Source: Clostridium sp.
GTDB lineage: Bacteria > Cyanobacteriota > Vampirovibrionia > Gastranaerophilales > Gastranaerophilaceae
Assembly (NCBI GenBank): GCA_018362895.1
Contig: JAHALR010000003.1
Span: forward strand, 182,165-246,164
Direction of reading: 5' to 3'
Length of the DNA: 64,000 nucleotides
Shown here: in pieces, positions 36,234 to 45,504 of the stretch
Position numbering within the stretch: the first letter of the stretch is position 1
Layout: the number at the start of each line of letters is the position of its first letter
Program-made: the position numbers and the translations under genes
The notes under the pieces: model-generated
The model's database searches: none
What the model was told of the DNA's origin: nothing
What the model saw: only the letters and a program-made list of their open reading frames with translations

Positions 36234-39200
36234 TTATTCGCCTTCTTTATAACATTTTACACCACGTTTTGTTGCAGCGATAACGTCTTGAATTGTTTTG
36301 TCCAGAAGATCAAATTCTTTTTGTTTTTGAGGGGATTGTTTTTCTCGCCATTCATTCAACATTTTGAGAAATTCTTCTCTTTGGACAATGCATTCACCCG
36401 TGCCTACTTTAGGAGCATATTTTCTAGTGAATTCTCTGTTAAAGTCTTCATATATCTTTGTTATTGCATCAGAGACAAGCTGTGCATTAGTGAGCATAAC
36501 ATCGATGTCTTTGTTTATATTGTCTTTATCTTTTTCAGAAAGAACCCACATTCCGTTCATTGATTTTTTGCCAAAATGTTTACCTTGTCCCATTATGGCA
36601 GATGCCATTGATGCACCGTGTGTTGCCATTTGCATATCACATGTTATGCCCCAGCTTCCATCCTGTCCGTAAAAATATTTTTCACAGGAATTTCCACCAA
36701 AGTCACAAACAAGATCAGAGAATACGTGCTCAAAAGAATATTCCGGATTTATTGAATCAGCCGTATATACAGCTCCACCGAATGAACCTCTGGGGTCAAG
36801 TGTTATGAAGTTCACAATTGTACCTTTATGTGACGGATTACCTGTTTTTTCAGCAAGTTCCTCCATTATGGTTGCGTTTAAGGCATGTCCGCATTCATGA
36901 GATGTTACGAGTTCTTTTCTGTAATAAGGGTCCTGTGCACTGGAAGGTCTTCCGGTTGTCAGTTGTAAGTATGCTTCTGTAAAGTCGCCTTTTTCAATTT
37001 CTTTATGTTTTCTTTCTTTCGCAACATTTTTTGCTTTATCAAGAAGTGTCAGAATTTCTATATAAGAAGCACGTTCCATCAAAAGATTCAAATGCTCTTT
37101 GATTTTTGTTTGTTCTGTTGCATCACCGGCAAGTTTTATATTCTTCTTTTTAATGTAATAGTTGATGATTTCATCTCTTGCATCTTTGTTATATCCCGGT
37201 GATTCAACTTCTATCTGGTCTATAAATTTGAAGGATTTAGATGTTGCATCACCTATATATTCAGGGTTGCCCATTGAACCCATAACAACAATATTCATAC
37301 CTTGTTCTTGTGCCTTGTTCATTTCTCTTATGAGCTGAGACATTGCTTTTTCGTGGTATTCAGACAGATTTTCACCAAATGAAAAATATTCAAAGTTTTC
37401 AATAAACAGTACTGCTGATTTTTTAGGGTTTGTTTCAGCTTGTGCTTTAACCATGTTGAAGAGTTTTTTCATTGATGCTTCAGGGCTTAAATTTCCACCG
37501 CCGAAAAGGTCAACATCTTTTGTTCCAAAGTCAACAGCATTGATTTCTATATAAGGAGCTTTAACTTCACCTGCTATTGCCTGAGCGGTATATTTTCTTC
37601 CTGCTCCAACAGAACCGTCTTGTGAATAGATGATGAAACCTTTTGTGCCAATTGACTTATCTTTAATTCTTTCAACAATAGATTTTGCTTCTTTTTTTGT
37701 TGCCGGGGCACCTACCATGTCTTTGAGTTTAATACCGGTATCAAAAACGACTTTAACTGCATTGTCATTGTCCATTGGTTTGAAGATTTCCTTGGCTTCT
37801 TTTATGTAGTTTTGAACATCACTCAAACCTATATTTTGTTTGTCAACATAGTATGAAGAAACCAGCTCCATTACCTTTTGTGCTTTTTCAGGATAATTCC
37901 CTGAAAGCTGGTTTGCTGCTTCAATACATTTTTCAAGAGCAGGTCTTGTAAAGTTTTTCTTGATTTTTTCAGTGAGCTCAGGTGTTTCTTTGAAAGCTTT
38001 TTGTGCTTGTTCCAGATTCATGAGAGGCAGTGATATTTCACCAAAATCAGTAAAAAATCCCTGTAAGATTTCATCTGTGCTTTCTTTGTAATATTCGTCT
38101 TTGTTTGCAACCATTACGAATTTTACATTTTGAGGGGCGTTTTTAAATATTTCTATGTTGTATTCATCAATAGCGAGATTGTTCAAATCGTCATCCATGA
38201 TATCCAGGATTACAACATAGTTATTATTTTTATCTTTTCCGAATTCTCTAAGTTTTGTTGCCATATATCCGCTATCGATAAAGCCTTCATCATTTAAGTT
38301 CAAGATTTTTGTATTCTTTTTACCTAAATTTCCAAATCCTTCTTTGCTATCTTTAAACAAGTGTAAGAGGCTGTTGACAAGATAACCCGGATAGGTGTTT
38401 TTGTCGTGAAGGATTACCATATTTGTACCTATGGCGAGATTTTTCCAGATGTTTTTTGCTTTTTCATCATAGAATTTTAAGTGTGGTCTTTTGTTATCTG
38501 GTCTTTTGTCAATGTAAATGGCATCTTTTATTGCATTTCTGAAAGGGAGCGTTATATCTCTTTTGAGCGTATCACTATTGGGCATCATTGCTGCACTAAA
38601 GAGTGTACCGTCGTGAACGAGTCCGTCTCCCATTCCGCTCTCCCCGTCTATGTCAGAGGAATTGTCTTGACTGTATATACTATAAACATCATTCAGGTAT
38701 TGTTTTGAAATAGGAAGGTTTGAGCTGTTTGTTTTTGTTGGTGCATTAGACATTTTTGAAAGCTTTTTATCAAGAATTTCTTTTTCTTGTTTAATGATTG
38801 GCTGGAGAATCTCTCTTTTTTCTTTTTTCTTGAAGATGTTTTTGCCCATGTCATTTTCAAAAAACATATAGGCATCATAGGCTGATTCATCAGAGTAACT
38901 GATTTCACCGGAGTTTAAATTATCAATAAAGCTATCTATATAATCCAGACCTGCTCTGATAATGTGGATACGATCAACTTCAGGATGTCCGTATTTTTTT
39001 GCAATTTTTTGTGCATTGTCAAGCAGTTCTTGAGCAGGATCATTGAGATTGTTCAATATTATTTCAGATTTATTCACCGAAGATCTTTGTGTTTTTGCAC
39101 CGAAACTGACAAAATAGCTATGAAGTAATCCTGTCGTGGGTTTTGCTTCTTCTTGTTCTGGTTTTTCGGACGGGGGGGGGGATACGAGGTTTTGGTGTCT

Positions 39201-39275
39201 GTTAATCCCTTTATTAATGCTACTTCTGGTGGTTATATTAAATCCGATTTTTTGAATCATAATTTGCTCTTCCAT
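36234..39275 (-). CDS. Clp/FtsH-like hybrid: M41-type zinc peptidase with degenerate ATPase modules
   Basis: 1,013 residues, no transmembrane helix. VSFGAKTQ lies at 56-63. Residues about 80-115 (AQKIAKKYGHPEVDRIHI) resemble a Clp N-domain, and about 235-500 resemble a ClpB-type first ATPase module lacking Walker motifs (TRPALEKCIEAANQLSGNYPEKA). About 520-770 aligns by eye with the FtsH AAA module, but Walker A is GSVGAGRKYT, Walker B is AVLFIENFEYF, and the arginine fingers are lost. The peptidase keeps HECGH (793-797) and the third zinc ligand Asp880 in GITCDMQMAT. A run of ten C bases (39172-39181) encodes Pro33-35. ATG 39260 (after gaagag) may be the real start. Confidence 0.7.
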   Translation of the reverse strand: MEEQIMIQKIGFNITTRSSINKGINRHQNLVSPPPSEKPEQEEAKPTTGLLHSYFVSFGAKTQRSSVNKSEIILNNLNDPAQELLDNAQKIAKKYGHPEVDRIHIIRAGLDYIDSFIDNLNSGEISYSDESAYDAYMFFENDMGKNIFKKKEKREILQPIIKQEKEILDKKLSKMSNAPTKTNSSNLPISKQYLNDVYSIYSQDNSSDIDGESGMGDGLVHDGTLFSAAMMPNSDTLKRDITLPFRNAIKDAIYIDKRPDNKRPHLKFYDEKAKNIWKNLAIGTNMVILHDKNTYPGYLVNSLLHLFKDSKEGFGNLGKKNTKILNLNDEGFIDSGYMATKLREFGKDKNNNYVVILDIMDDDLNNLAIDEYNIEIFKNAPQNVKFVMVANKDEYYKESTDEILQGFFTDFGEISLPLMNLEQAQKAFKETPELTEKIKKNFTRPALEKCIEAANQLSGNYPEKAQKVMELVSSYYVDKQNIGLSDVQNYIKEAKEIFKPMDNDNAVKVVFDTGIKLKDMVGAPATKKEAKSIVERIKDKSIGTKGFIIYSQDGSVGAGRKYTAQAIAGEVKAPYIEINAVDFGTKDVDLFGGGNLSPEASMKKLFNMVKAQAETNPKKSAVLFIENFEYFSFGENLSEYHEKAMSQLIREMNKAQEQGMNIVVMGSMGNPEYIGDATSKSFKFIDQIEVESPGYNKDARDEIINYYIKKKNIKLAGDATEQTKIKEHLNLLMERASYIEILTLLDKAKNVAKERKHKEIEKGDFTEAYLQLTTGRPSSAQDPYYRKELVTSHECGHALNATIMEELAEKTGNPSHKGTIVNFITLDPRGSFGGAVYTADSINPEYSFEHVFSDLVCDFGGNSCEKYFYGQDGSWGITCDMQMATHGASMASAIMGQGKHFGKKSMNGMWVLSEKDKDNINKDIDVMLTNAQLVSDAITKIYEDFNREFTRKYAPKVGTGECIVQREEFLKMLNEWREKQSPQKQKEFDLLDKTIQDVIAATKRGVKCYKEGE
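39172..39181 (-). repeat. Poly-C (10) homopolymer in coding sequence
   Basis: Ten consecutive G on the + strand (C on the coding strand) within codons 32-35 of the hybrid protease gene. Such tracts slip during replication and would shift the frame for the remaining 970 codons. A sequencing length error is the alternative. Confidence 0.85.
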
Positions 39276-39361
39276 TCTCTCTAGTCTTTTTTGCTTTAAA
39301 AGACGATATGTAATTTTTTTGTTAGTTTCATGGAAGATTCTTAAGAAATTGTAATAAAGCT

Positions 39362-40648
39362 TTATGATTTTATAATATCTAGGAATTCTTTTGTTGAGTA
39401 AATATCATTTACAACGTTTATGTTTGCACCAATTTCTTGTTGTACTTGTTCTAATGTTATTCCGTCAAGAAAATCTTGTGTAAAAGGTCTAATCATTATA
39501 GAAGGAATTACAAGGTTTTTGATATTTTTATTTTTTAACTGATTTATTAAGTCTTGTCCTGTTATGAGTCCTGCTACGGTTACATTGGGACCAAAGAAGT
39601 TATTTTTAAGGACAAGCATTGTGCATTCAAGATTTTCTATATTGTTCAGTTTTTCTATTATGCTCTTCATAACTCTTTTTGAGCTTTCTGTTACAGCAAA
39701 AGTGATTTCTTTTTTGTTTTTAATGAATTTCGGCAATCTTTTTTTTGTTTTTTCAAAGTCATCAAGAAGAAGTCTTAGTGCGCCGACTCCGTCTTCAATC
39801 TGTGAGAAATTTCCATAATAATGCCGAGGAGGGATTTCACAATCAGCTTTTATAAAAAATTCATCACTAGCCATAGCAATTTGTTTTTTCATTTTTTTAT
39901 TAAAATTTTCAACTTGTTTTATTACATTAAGTGCATTTTCAGGAGTGAGTGTTGTCAGGTTATTTTTATGGAATTTGGTGATACCAACAGGAACTATTGC
40001 AATAGATTGAATTATAGATTTGAACTTTGAAAAGTCATTAAAGGTCTTTTCCAGTTCTTCCTGATCGTTATATCCAGGGCATAGTACAATTTGTGCATGT
40101 ATTGGAATATCTGCTTTTTTCAGCCATTTGAGGTCTTCTAAGATATTGGCAGCTTTAGGATTATTCAGCATTTTTGAACGCAGTTCAGGATTTGTTGTAT
40201 GCACTGATACATATAACGGTCCAAGGTGCAGTTGTTCTATACGTTGTCTGTCTTTGTCTGACAAATTTGTCATTGTAATATATGTGCCTTGAAGGTAGGA
40301 AAGTCTGTAATCATCATCTTTTATATATAAGGTTTTTCTTAAGCCTTCTGGTTGTTGATCAACAAAACAGAATATACATCTATTTGTACAGGGTTTTATT
40401 CTATCAAAAACTGCTGATTCAAAAATTACACCCAAATCTTCTTCGAAATCTTTTTCTATTTCATATATTTCAATATCGCCGTTTGTTTTTTCTATTTCTA
40501 TTTCAATTTCTTCAGAACTCATCATATACTGGTAATCAATAAAGTCTTTAGGTGTTTGAGAGTTTATGGAAAGAATTTTATCACCCTTTTGAAGGTTTAG
40601 TTCTTCGGCTATTGAGTTTTTTTGAATTTCGGAGATTATTGCCGGCAT
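39362..40648 (-). CDS. DUF512 radical SAM / PDZ protein
   Basis: 428-residue iron-sulphur protein of the DUF512 family (cyanobacterial TIGR03279 relatives). An N-terminal PDZ-like domain (AEELNLQKGDKILSINSQTP, about 13-32) is followed by the radical SAM cluster motif CTNRCIFCFVDQQP (about 92-105) and the family segment YRLSYLQGTYITMTNLSD. The C-terminal DUF512 region includes IPPRHYYGNFSQIEDGVGALRLL and MLVLKNNFFGPNVTVAGLITGQDL. The reaction is unknown. It starts 2 bases after the PadR gene, so the two are translationally coupled. Confidence 0.88.
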   Translation of the reverse strand: MPAIISEIQKNSIAEELNLQKGDKILSINSQTPKDFIDYQYMMSSEEIEIEIEKTNGDIEIYEIEKDFEEDLGVIFESAVFDRIKPCTNRCIFCFVDQQPEGLRKTLYIKDDDYRLSYLQGTYITMTNLSDKDRQRIEQLHLGPLYVSVHTTNPELRSKMLNNPKAANILEDLKWLKKADIPIHAQIVLCPGYNDQEELEKTFNDFSKFKSIIQSIAIVPVGITKFHKNNLTTLTPENALNVIKQVENFNKKMKKQIAMASDEFFIKADCEIPPRHYYGNFSQIEDGVGALRLLLDDFEKTKKRLPKFIKNKKEITFAVTESSKRVMKSIIEKLNNIENLECTMLVLKNNFFGPNVTVAGLITGQDLINQLKNKNIKNLVIPSIMIRPFTQDFLDGITLEQVQQEIGANINVVNDIYSTKEFLDIIKS

Positions 40649-40650
40649 GT

Positions 40651-41163
40651 TTAATCCTTAACAGAAAGTTTTTCAATAAAGCTTTTGAAATTTTCAATAT
40701 CAGAAATATTTTTTTTCAAAAGTTCTTCCTGGTATTGGTCAAAATCTATGTATTCATCTTCGAGTGTGTTTTTTAAATCCAAGTAAAATGATTCAAGTTT
40801 AATTAGAGCATCTTTTATGAAGGTTTCTTTCAGTTCTCTATCGAGAAGTGATAACACTGCAATTCTCGATTGCAATTCAGTAAAGAAAATTGTCGGATTT
40901 TCACTGAGTGGTAAAAAGAACAAATCATTGAATTTTTTTTGCCAGTGCATTGATAATCCGTAAAATGTTGATTTTTTTCCTCCTTGAGAAAAATCATTTC
41001 TTATTGTTATGACTTTTGATTCAAGAAGTCTTTTGAGAGCAGGATGAATTGTTCCAATGCTTGGTTTGGTAAAATAGCCGAATTTTTCGATTATATTGGA
41101 ACGTAGTGAATATAATGTGCGCTCTCTGTTTTTTAAGCTGTATAAAATCAAAAGTTCTATCAT
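40651..41163 (-). CDS. PadR-family transcriptional regulator
   Basis: 170-residue winged-helix regulator. The N-terminus (IELLILYSLKNRERTLYSL, PSIGTIHPALKRLLESKVI, KSTFYGLS) is the PadR DNA-binding domain, and the C-terminal 90 residues are helical and mediate dimerisation in the family. Ligand and targets are not visible. It forms a two-gene operon with the DUF512 protein. Confidence 0.85.
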   Translation of the reverse strand: MIELLILYSLKNRERTLYSLRSNIIEKFGYFTKPSIGTIHPALKRLLESKVITIRNDFSQGGKKSTFYGLSMHWQKKFNDLFFLPLSENPTIFFTELQSRIAVLSLLDRELKETFIKDALIKLESFYLDLKNTLEDEYIDFDQYQEELLKKNISDIENFKSFIEKLSVKD

Positions 41164-41253
41164 AGGTATAGAATAGCATGAAATCAGAGAAATAATATGG
41201 AATTTATGTTAAAATTGACTGATATATTGTAGGTTATATAAGGTATTTTTAAA

Positions 41254-41850
41254 ATGAACAATACCCCCACTATTGAAACTAAAAGATTGCTGCTTAGAAA
41301 ATTTACTGAAGATGATCTGCCGGCAATATACTCGATTTTTTCTGATGTTGATGTAAATCAGTACTTGCCATGGTTCCCTCTAAAATCAATAGATGAAGCA
41401 AAAAAGTTTTGGCTGGAAAGATATGCAGATGTATATAAAAATCCGTGTGGTTATAATTATGCAATATCTTTAAAGGAAGATAATATTCCTGTCGGATATG
41501 TAAATATCAACATGAATGATAGTTATGATTTGGGTTATGGTTTAAAAAAAGAGTTTTGGCATAAAGGTATTGTTTTTGAAGCTTGTGATGCTGTTGTAGA
41601 ACAGGCAAAAAATAATGGAATTCCTTATATTACTGCAACACATGATATTAATAATCCACGAAGCGGTAATGTTATGAAACGCCTTGGTATGAAATATCAA
41701 TATTCCTATGTAGAGCAATGGCAGCCAAAAGATATAACAGTGACTTTTAGGATGTATCAGATGAATTTTGATATATCTGATACATTTGTGTACAAAAAAT
41801 ATTGGAATACTTATACAGACCATTTTATTGAAAAATTGGAGTATGCTTAA
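41254..41850 (+). CDS. GNAT acetyltransferase (RimJ/RimL type)
   Basis: 198-residue acetyl-CoA-dependent N-acetyltransferase. The start ETKRLLLRKFTEDDLPAIYSIFSD and the fold order (PVGYVNINM, DLGYGLKKEFWHKGIVFEACDAVV, ATHDINNPRSGNVMKRLGMKYQ) match the RimJ/RimL group. The acetyl-CoA site lies in the LKKEFWHKGI stretch. The substrate, a protein N-terminus or small molecule, is unknown. Single gene, divergent from the PadR operon. Confidence 0.9.
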   Translation: MNNTPTIETKRLLLRKFTEDDLPAIYSIFSDVDVNQYLPWFPLKSIDEAKKFWLERYADVYKNPCGYNYAISLKEDNIPVGYVNINMNDSYDLGYGLKKEFWHKGIVFEACDAVVEQAKNNGIPYITATHDINNPRSGNVMKRLGMKYQYSYVEQWQPKDITVTFRMYQMNFDISDTFVYKKYWNTYTDHFIEKLEYA

Positions 41851-41947
41851 TTTACAATATTTAATATTATAGCAATTTTTTTATGTTACTGACGTTCTAA
41901 GTATGTAGAAGTGTATATATAATGCGTTTTGTACAGAAAGGATTATT

Positions 41948-42187
41948 ATGCAACCAATAACATCAACGGGTTACGTCAAAGTGGGTAATGATTATATTAA
42001 TCCGCATAACATAGCTCACATAGGGAAAAATTCCGATAACACAACTTGTGTTACTTATAATGTTGTTGCACAAGGACCGAACGGCATTGGGCCTTCATCA
42101 GACAGAATTCCGGTGGATTCAGATAAATTTGCACAATGTGCGAATAAAGCTATGCAAACTGGTGAAATTATTGATGTAATGGCATAA
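41948..42187 (+). CDS. Small hypothetical protein
   Basis: 79-residue soluble protein, not recognised. YVKVGNDYINPHNIAHIGKNSDNTTCVTYNVV looks beta-rich, with two cysteines. The GPNGIGPSSDRIPVDSDKFAQCANKAMQ ending is polar. RBS aaagga precedes the ATG and a terminator follows, which supports a real gene. Confidence 0.7.
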   Translation: MQPITSTGYVKVGNDYINPHNIAHIGKNSDNTTCVTYNVVAQGPNGIGPSSDRIPVDSDKFAQCANKAMQTGEIIDVMA

Positions 42188-42223
42188 CTACTTTTAGTTT
42201 TGGCTTTCATTAAAAAAAATAAT

Positions 42224-42253
42224 AAAAAAAGAGGGTTTTTACCCTCTTTTTTA
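42224..42253 (+). terminator. Intrinsic terminator
   Basis: aaaaaagagggt and accctctttttt form a stem with a short T loop, ending 4 bases before the tRNA-Leu gene on the other strand; it may also stop tRNA transcription. Confidence 0.85.
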
Positions 42254-42256
42254 TGG

Positions 42257-42338
42257 TGTCGACGGCGGGACTTGAACCCGCACGGGTTTCCCCACACGCC
42301 CCTCAAACGTGCGCGTATACCGATTCCGCCACGTCGAC
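42257..42338 (-). tRNA. tRNA-Leu (anticodon GAG)
   Basis: Acceptor arms gtcgacg and cgtcgac, D-arm gcggaatcggtatacgc, anticodon stem cacgt/gcgtg with loop ttGAGgg, a long class II variable arm (tggggaaaccc), T-loop ttcaagt, discriminator A. Reads CUC/CUU. CCA is not encoded. Confidence 0.93.
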
Positions 42339-42412
42339 ACAAATGATTTTATTTAATTATCAACAAAAATTATATTAACATAAACATAATTTTTACCAAA
42401 TATATTTTAATT

Positions 42413-42493
42413 TGCCGATGAAGGGACTCGAACCCCCATGAGTTTCCTCGCACGCACCTGAAGCGTGTGCGTCTACCATTTCGCCACATCGGC
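42413..42493 (-). tRNA. tRNA-Leu (anticodon CAG)
   Basis: Acceptor arms gccgatg and catcggc, anticodon stem cacgc/gcgtg with loop ttCAGgt, class II variable arm cgaggaaactcat, T-loop ttcgagt, discriminator A. Reads CUG. It lies 74 bases upstream of the GAG isoacceptor on the same strand. Confidence 0.94.
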
Positions 42494-42594
42494 AAAGTCC
42501 AATTTAATATAATAAAATTAATATTCTTTTTTTGCAAGATTTTTATGTATTATGTTATGATGTTTTGAGCTTAATCTAAGATTAGGAGTTTCTT

Positions 42595-43536
42595 GTGGAT
42601 AGTAAGTATCAAAAAAGAGTTCTCTTTGTGGGAATGCCTGATATGGCTCTTGTTTGCCTTTCAAAGCTTGTTTCTGACGGATTTAATATTGTAGGAGTAG
42701 TGCCTCCGCACAAAAGTGATGCTACTTATAATCTTATGTGTAGTTTTACAAAAAGCGTTAAGCTTCCTTTGATTACTTATGAAAATAGTTTGGATGAAAT
42801 AGATTTTATTCACAAAGTCAGACAATTGAATGCTGATATTGCTGTGGTTTGTTCTTATAACAAGAAATTTCCTCCGGAATTTTTAAAAACCGTAAAAGGT
42901 GGTTTTGTGAATTGTCATCCTTCTTTACTGCCTGAGTATAGAGGTGCCAATCCATACAGCCACGTTATTATTAATGATGAAAAAGAAACTGGTGTTACTC
43001 TTCATTTTATGGATGAAAATTTTGATACGGGCAATATAATTTTACAGCATAAAGTTCCTATTGATAAAAAAGAAACAATGGGTACATTGTTTAATAAAAT
43101 GAATTATATTTGTGCTCAGTCAATTTCAAAATTTTTGCAGCAATATGAAATGGAATCAGAGATAGTGTCTTACCCTCAGCCTGAAGGGGAATTCAAAAAA
43201 GCTCCTGCTATTGAATCTAAGAATTTGAAAAATTTTATAGACTGGGAAAAGGATGCTGCATATATTGAAAGATTTGTGCGTTCTTTAAACCCCTTTATAT
43301 CTGCTATGACAAATTTCAGAGGTGTATTTGTGAAAGTTTATTCTGCTGATTTTACAGAAAAAAAATCAAAAGAAGCACCTGGTTCAATCTGTTCTGTAAA
43401 GGATACGTTAGGTGTTTCAACGGGTAATGGTATTCTGTTTATAAAATCATTGCAGTTTGGTTCATATATGATATCTGATGCCAAGGATTTTATTCAAAAA
43501 TTTAAACCTCAGGTCGGAGAAAAAATGGGAGTTTAG
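42595..43536 (+). CDS. Formyltransferase family protein (Fmt-like)
   Basis: 313-residue 10-formyl-THF-dependent transferase. The catalytic Asn-His-Asp set is present: NCHPSLLPEYRGANPYSHVI and FDTGNIILQ. The C-terminal region (about 205-310) has the OB-like fold of methionyl-tRNA formyltransferase. HPSLLPEYRGANP differs from the usual Fmt HxSLLPxxRGxAPI, so a sugar formyltransferase (ArnA type) or divergent Fmt are both possible. GTG start with RBS taggag. It is followed 15 bases later by the TIM-barrel gene. Confidence 0.75.
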   Translation: MDSKYQKRVLFVGMPDMALVCLSKLVSDGFNIVGVVPPHKSDATYNLMCSFTKSVKLPLITYENSLDEIDFIHKVRQLNADIAVVCSYNKKFPPEFLKTVKGGFVNCHPSLLPEYRGANPYSHVIINDEKETGVTLHFMDENFDTGNIILQHKVPIDKKETMGTLFNKMNYICAQSISKFLQQYEMESEIVSYPQPEGEFKKAPAIESKNLKNFIDWEKDAAYIERFVRSLNPFISAMTNFRGVFVKVYSADFTEKKSKEAPGSICSVKDTLGVSTGNGILFIKSLQFGSYMISDAKDFIQKFKPQVGEKMGV

Positions 43537-43551
43537 TGTATAATATTTTTT

Positions 43552-44382
43552 ATGGAAACTCTAAAATTTGTTACAGCAGGACAGCCGATTTGTAATGGAA
43601 CAGCAGGTTATGAAAAGGCGTTTGATATATTGGAGAAGCTTAAGCTCGATGGTATGGAGCTTGAGTTTGTGCACGGTGTCAGGATGTCTCCTGCTAACAG
43701 AGAGCTTGTTAAGAAGATTTCCAAAGAAAAAAATATGGTTTTGACTGCACATGGACCGTATTACATTAACTTAAACTCTAAAGAGGAAGAAAAAATAGAA
43801 GCAAGCATAACCCGTGTTCTTGATACAGCGAGAATAGGAAAAGAACTCGGCGCTTTTTCAGTAACATATCACGCTGCTTTTTATATGGGAATGAATCCTG
43901 ATGAAGTTTATAAAAAAGTAGAAAAATCAATGGTTGAGATTTGTAAAACCCTTGATGAGGAAGGTAATGATATCTGGGTTCGTCCAGAAACAACAGGTAA
44001 GCCTACCCAATGGGGAAATCTTGAAGAAATTGTCAGACTTTCTAAGGATTTTAAACAGGTTTTGCCCTGTGTTGATTTTTCTCACCTGCATGCACGAACA
44101 AATGGAAAATATAATACTTATGATGAATTTTGTTCAATTTTTGAACATATAGGCACAGAGCTTGGCGATTATGCAATCGAAAATTTCCATGCTCATATTG
44201 CAGGCATTGAATATGGTGAAAAAGGCGAGAAAAAACATTTGCTTTTAAAAGAAAGTGACATGAATTACAAAGATTTGATGAAAGCTTTTAAAAAATTCAA
44301 TGTTAAAGGTGTTGTCGTCTGCGAAAGTCCGATTATGGAAGATGATGCAGTGCTTTTAAAAGAGTATTATCATAGTTTGTAA
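43552..44382 (+). CDS. Endonuclease IV-like TIM-barrel protein
   Basis: 276-residue protein of the AP endonuclease 2 / xylose isomerase-like TIM-barrel family. Metal-ligand positions of endonuclease IV recur: TAHGPYY, TYHAAFY, RPETTGKPTQWG, CVDFSHLHAR, ENFHAHIAG and VCESPIMEDDA. True Nfo uses the same ligands, so a DNA repair AP endonuclease is plausible, though sequence around them differs. It is second in a pair with the formyltransferase and ends 1 base before the convergent rmuC stop. Confidence 0.8.
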   Translation: METLKFVTAGQPICNGTAGYEKAFDILEKLKLDGMELEFVHGVRMSPANRELVKKISKEKNMVLTAHGPYYINLNSKEEEKIEASITRVLDTARIGKELGAFSVTYHAAFYMGMNPDEVYKKVEKSMVEICKTLDEEGNDIWVRPETTGKPTQWGNLEEIVRLSKDFKQVLPCVDFSHLHARTNGKYNTYDEFCSIFEHIGTELGDYAIENFHAHIAGIEYGEKGEKKHLLLKESDMNYKDLMKAFKKFNVKGVVVCESPIMEDDAVLLKEYYHSL

Positions 44383-45504
44383 TTAAGGTATTAAGCTCGG
44401 TTGTTCTGTTTCAAGAATTGCGGGCTCGGGAATTTGCTTGCTGTTTTTTGCACCCAATTCCGTCAGTCTTTCACATTGTCTTATAATATTGTCTCTGCCT
44501 GTGAGTTTTGTCATTGCTTTTGAAAGATTTGTTTGGATTCCGTTTAAATCTTTTACCATGTCAGCAAATTTGTCTATCATTTTTCCTGCCAGCCCTGCAA
44601 TCTCCTGTGCATTTTTGTTTTGTCTGTTGACCATGTTGAAACTGTTTATGATTTTTAATGCAGCAAGAAGTGTAGACGGTGATACAGGCATGATTTTGTT
44701 TTTCCAAGCCATTTCCCACAGGTCTCCATTGTCGGCAAAAAGCATAGAATAACAGCTTTCTATCGGAATAAACATAAGAACATATTCAGGCGAGGCAAAG
44801 TCTTCAATGTCAAAATATTCACGTTTAGAGAGTCCTGTGATGTGGGTTTTTACAGAATCTTTGAACTGTTTGAGCGCATATAGTGATTCTTCTTCACTTT
44901 CAGCGTTTATGTATGCATCATAAGAAGCCAGTGAAGTTTTTGCATCAACGAAGATAGCTTTGTTTTCCGGCAGCAATATTGTTGCATCCGGTTTTTTTGA
45001 ATTGAAGCCTGTTTGAACAAGGTATTCTTCTCCTTTTCTCAAGCCTGAAAGCTCAAGAACTTTTTCCAGAATCAATTCTCCCCATTTGCCCTGTTTTATA
45101 TTGTCGCCTTTAAGCGCAGAAGCAAGTGTGTTTGTGTCGTTTGATATTTTGTTTCCTGCTTCGATTACTTCTTTAATATGCATATCGAGTTTTGCGCTTT
45201 GTTCTATATTGAATGTGGATTGTTTTTTCAACTCTTCAAATTTTTCTTTGAAAGGTGCAAGAATCTCATTCATTCTCTCTTTTGACATATTTGAAAAATC
45301 TTGTGTAGTTTCTTTAAAGATTTTGTTTGAAAGATTTTCGAATTGCAGCTGCATTTTTTCATAAATGTCAGAGTAAGCCTGAGTCATAGATTCAGCTTCT
45401 TTTTTTTGAATTTTCTTTTGAATAAAAAATGTAATGAAACTTCCTATTGCCAGACCGGCAAGAAAAACTATGATTGATACTGCTGCTGTCAAATATAATT
45501 CCAT
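44383..45504 (-). CDS. rmuC: DNA recombination protein RmuC
   Basis: 373-residue protein: an N-terminal membrane helix (about 6-28), a coiled coil (about 30-130) and the RmuC nuclease-like core (GKWGELILEKVLELSGLRKGEEY, KPDATILLPENKAIFVDAKTSL, YVLMFIPIESCYSML, SPSTLLAALKIINSF). RmuC limits inversions at short repeats and belongs to the PD-(D/E)xK nuclease superfamily. It stands alone, divergent from the gene at 45633. Confidence 0.93.
   Translation of the reverse strand: MELYLTAAVSIIVFLAGLAIGSFITFFIQKKIQKKEAESMTQAYSDIYEKMQLQFENLSNKIFKETTQDFSNMSKERMNEILAPFKEKFEELKKQSTFNIEQSAKLDMHIKEVIEAGNKISNDTNTLASALKGDNIKQGKWGELILEKVLELSGLRKGEEYLVQTGFNSKKPDATILLPENKAIFVDAKTSLASYDAYINAESEEESLYALKQFKDSVKTHITGLSKREYFDIEDFASPEYVLMFIPIESCYSMLFADNGDLWEMAWKNKIMPVSPSTLLAALKIINSFNMVNRQNKNAQEIAGLAGKMIDKFADMVKDLNGIQTNLSKAMTKLTGRDNIIRQCERLTELGAKNSKQIPEPAILETEQPSLIP

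Noticed and set aside
42055..42342. Minus-strand frame starting MCRRGGIGIRARLRG
   Set aside because: It is a translation of the tRNA-Leu gene and the small protein's antisense; such frames across tRNAs are a common false prediction.
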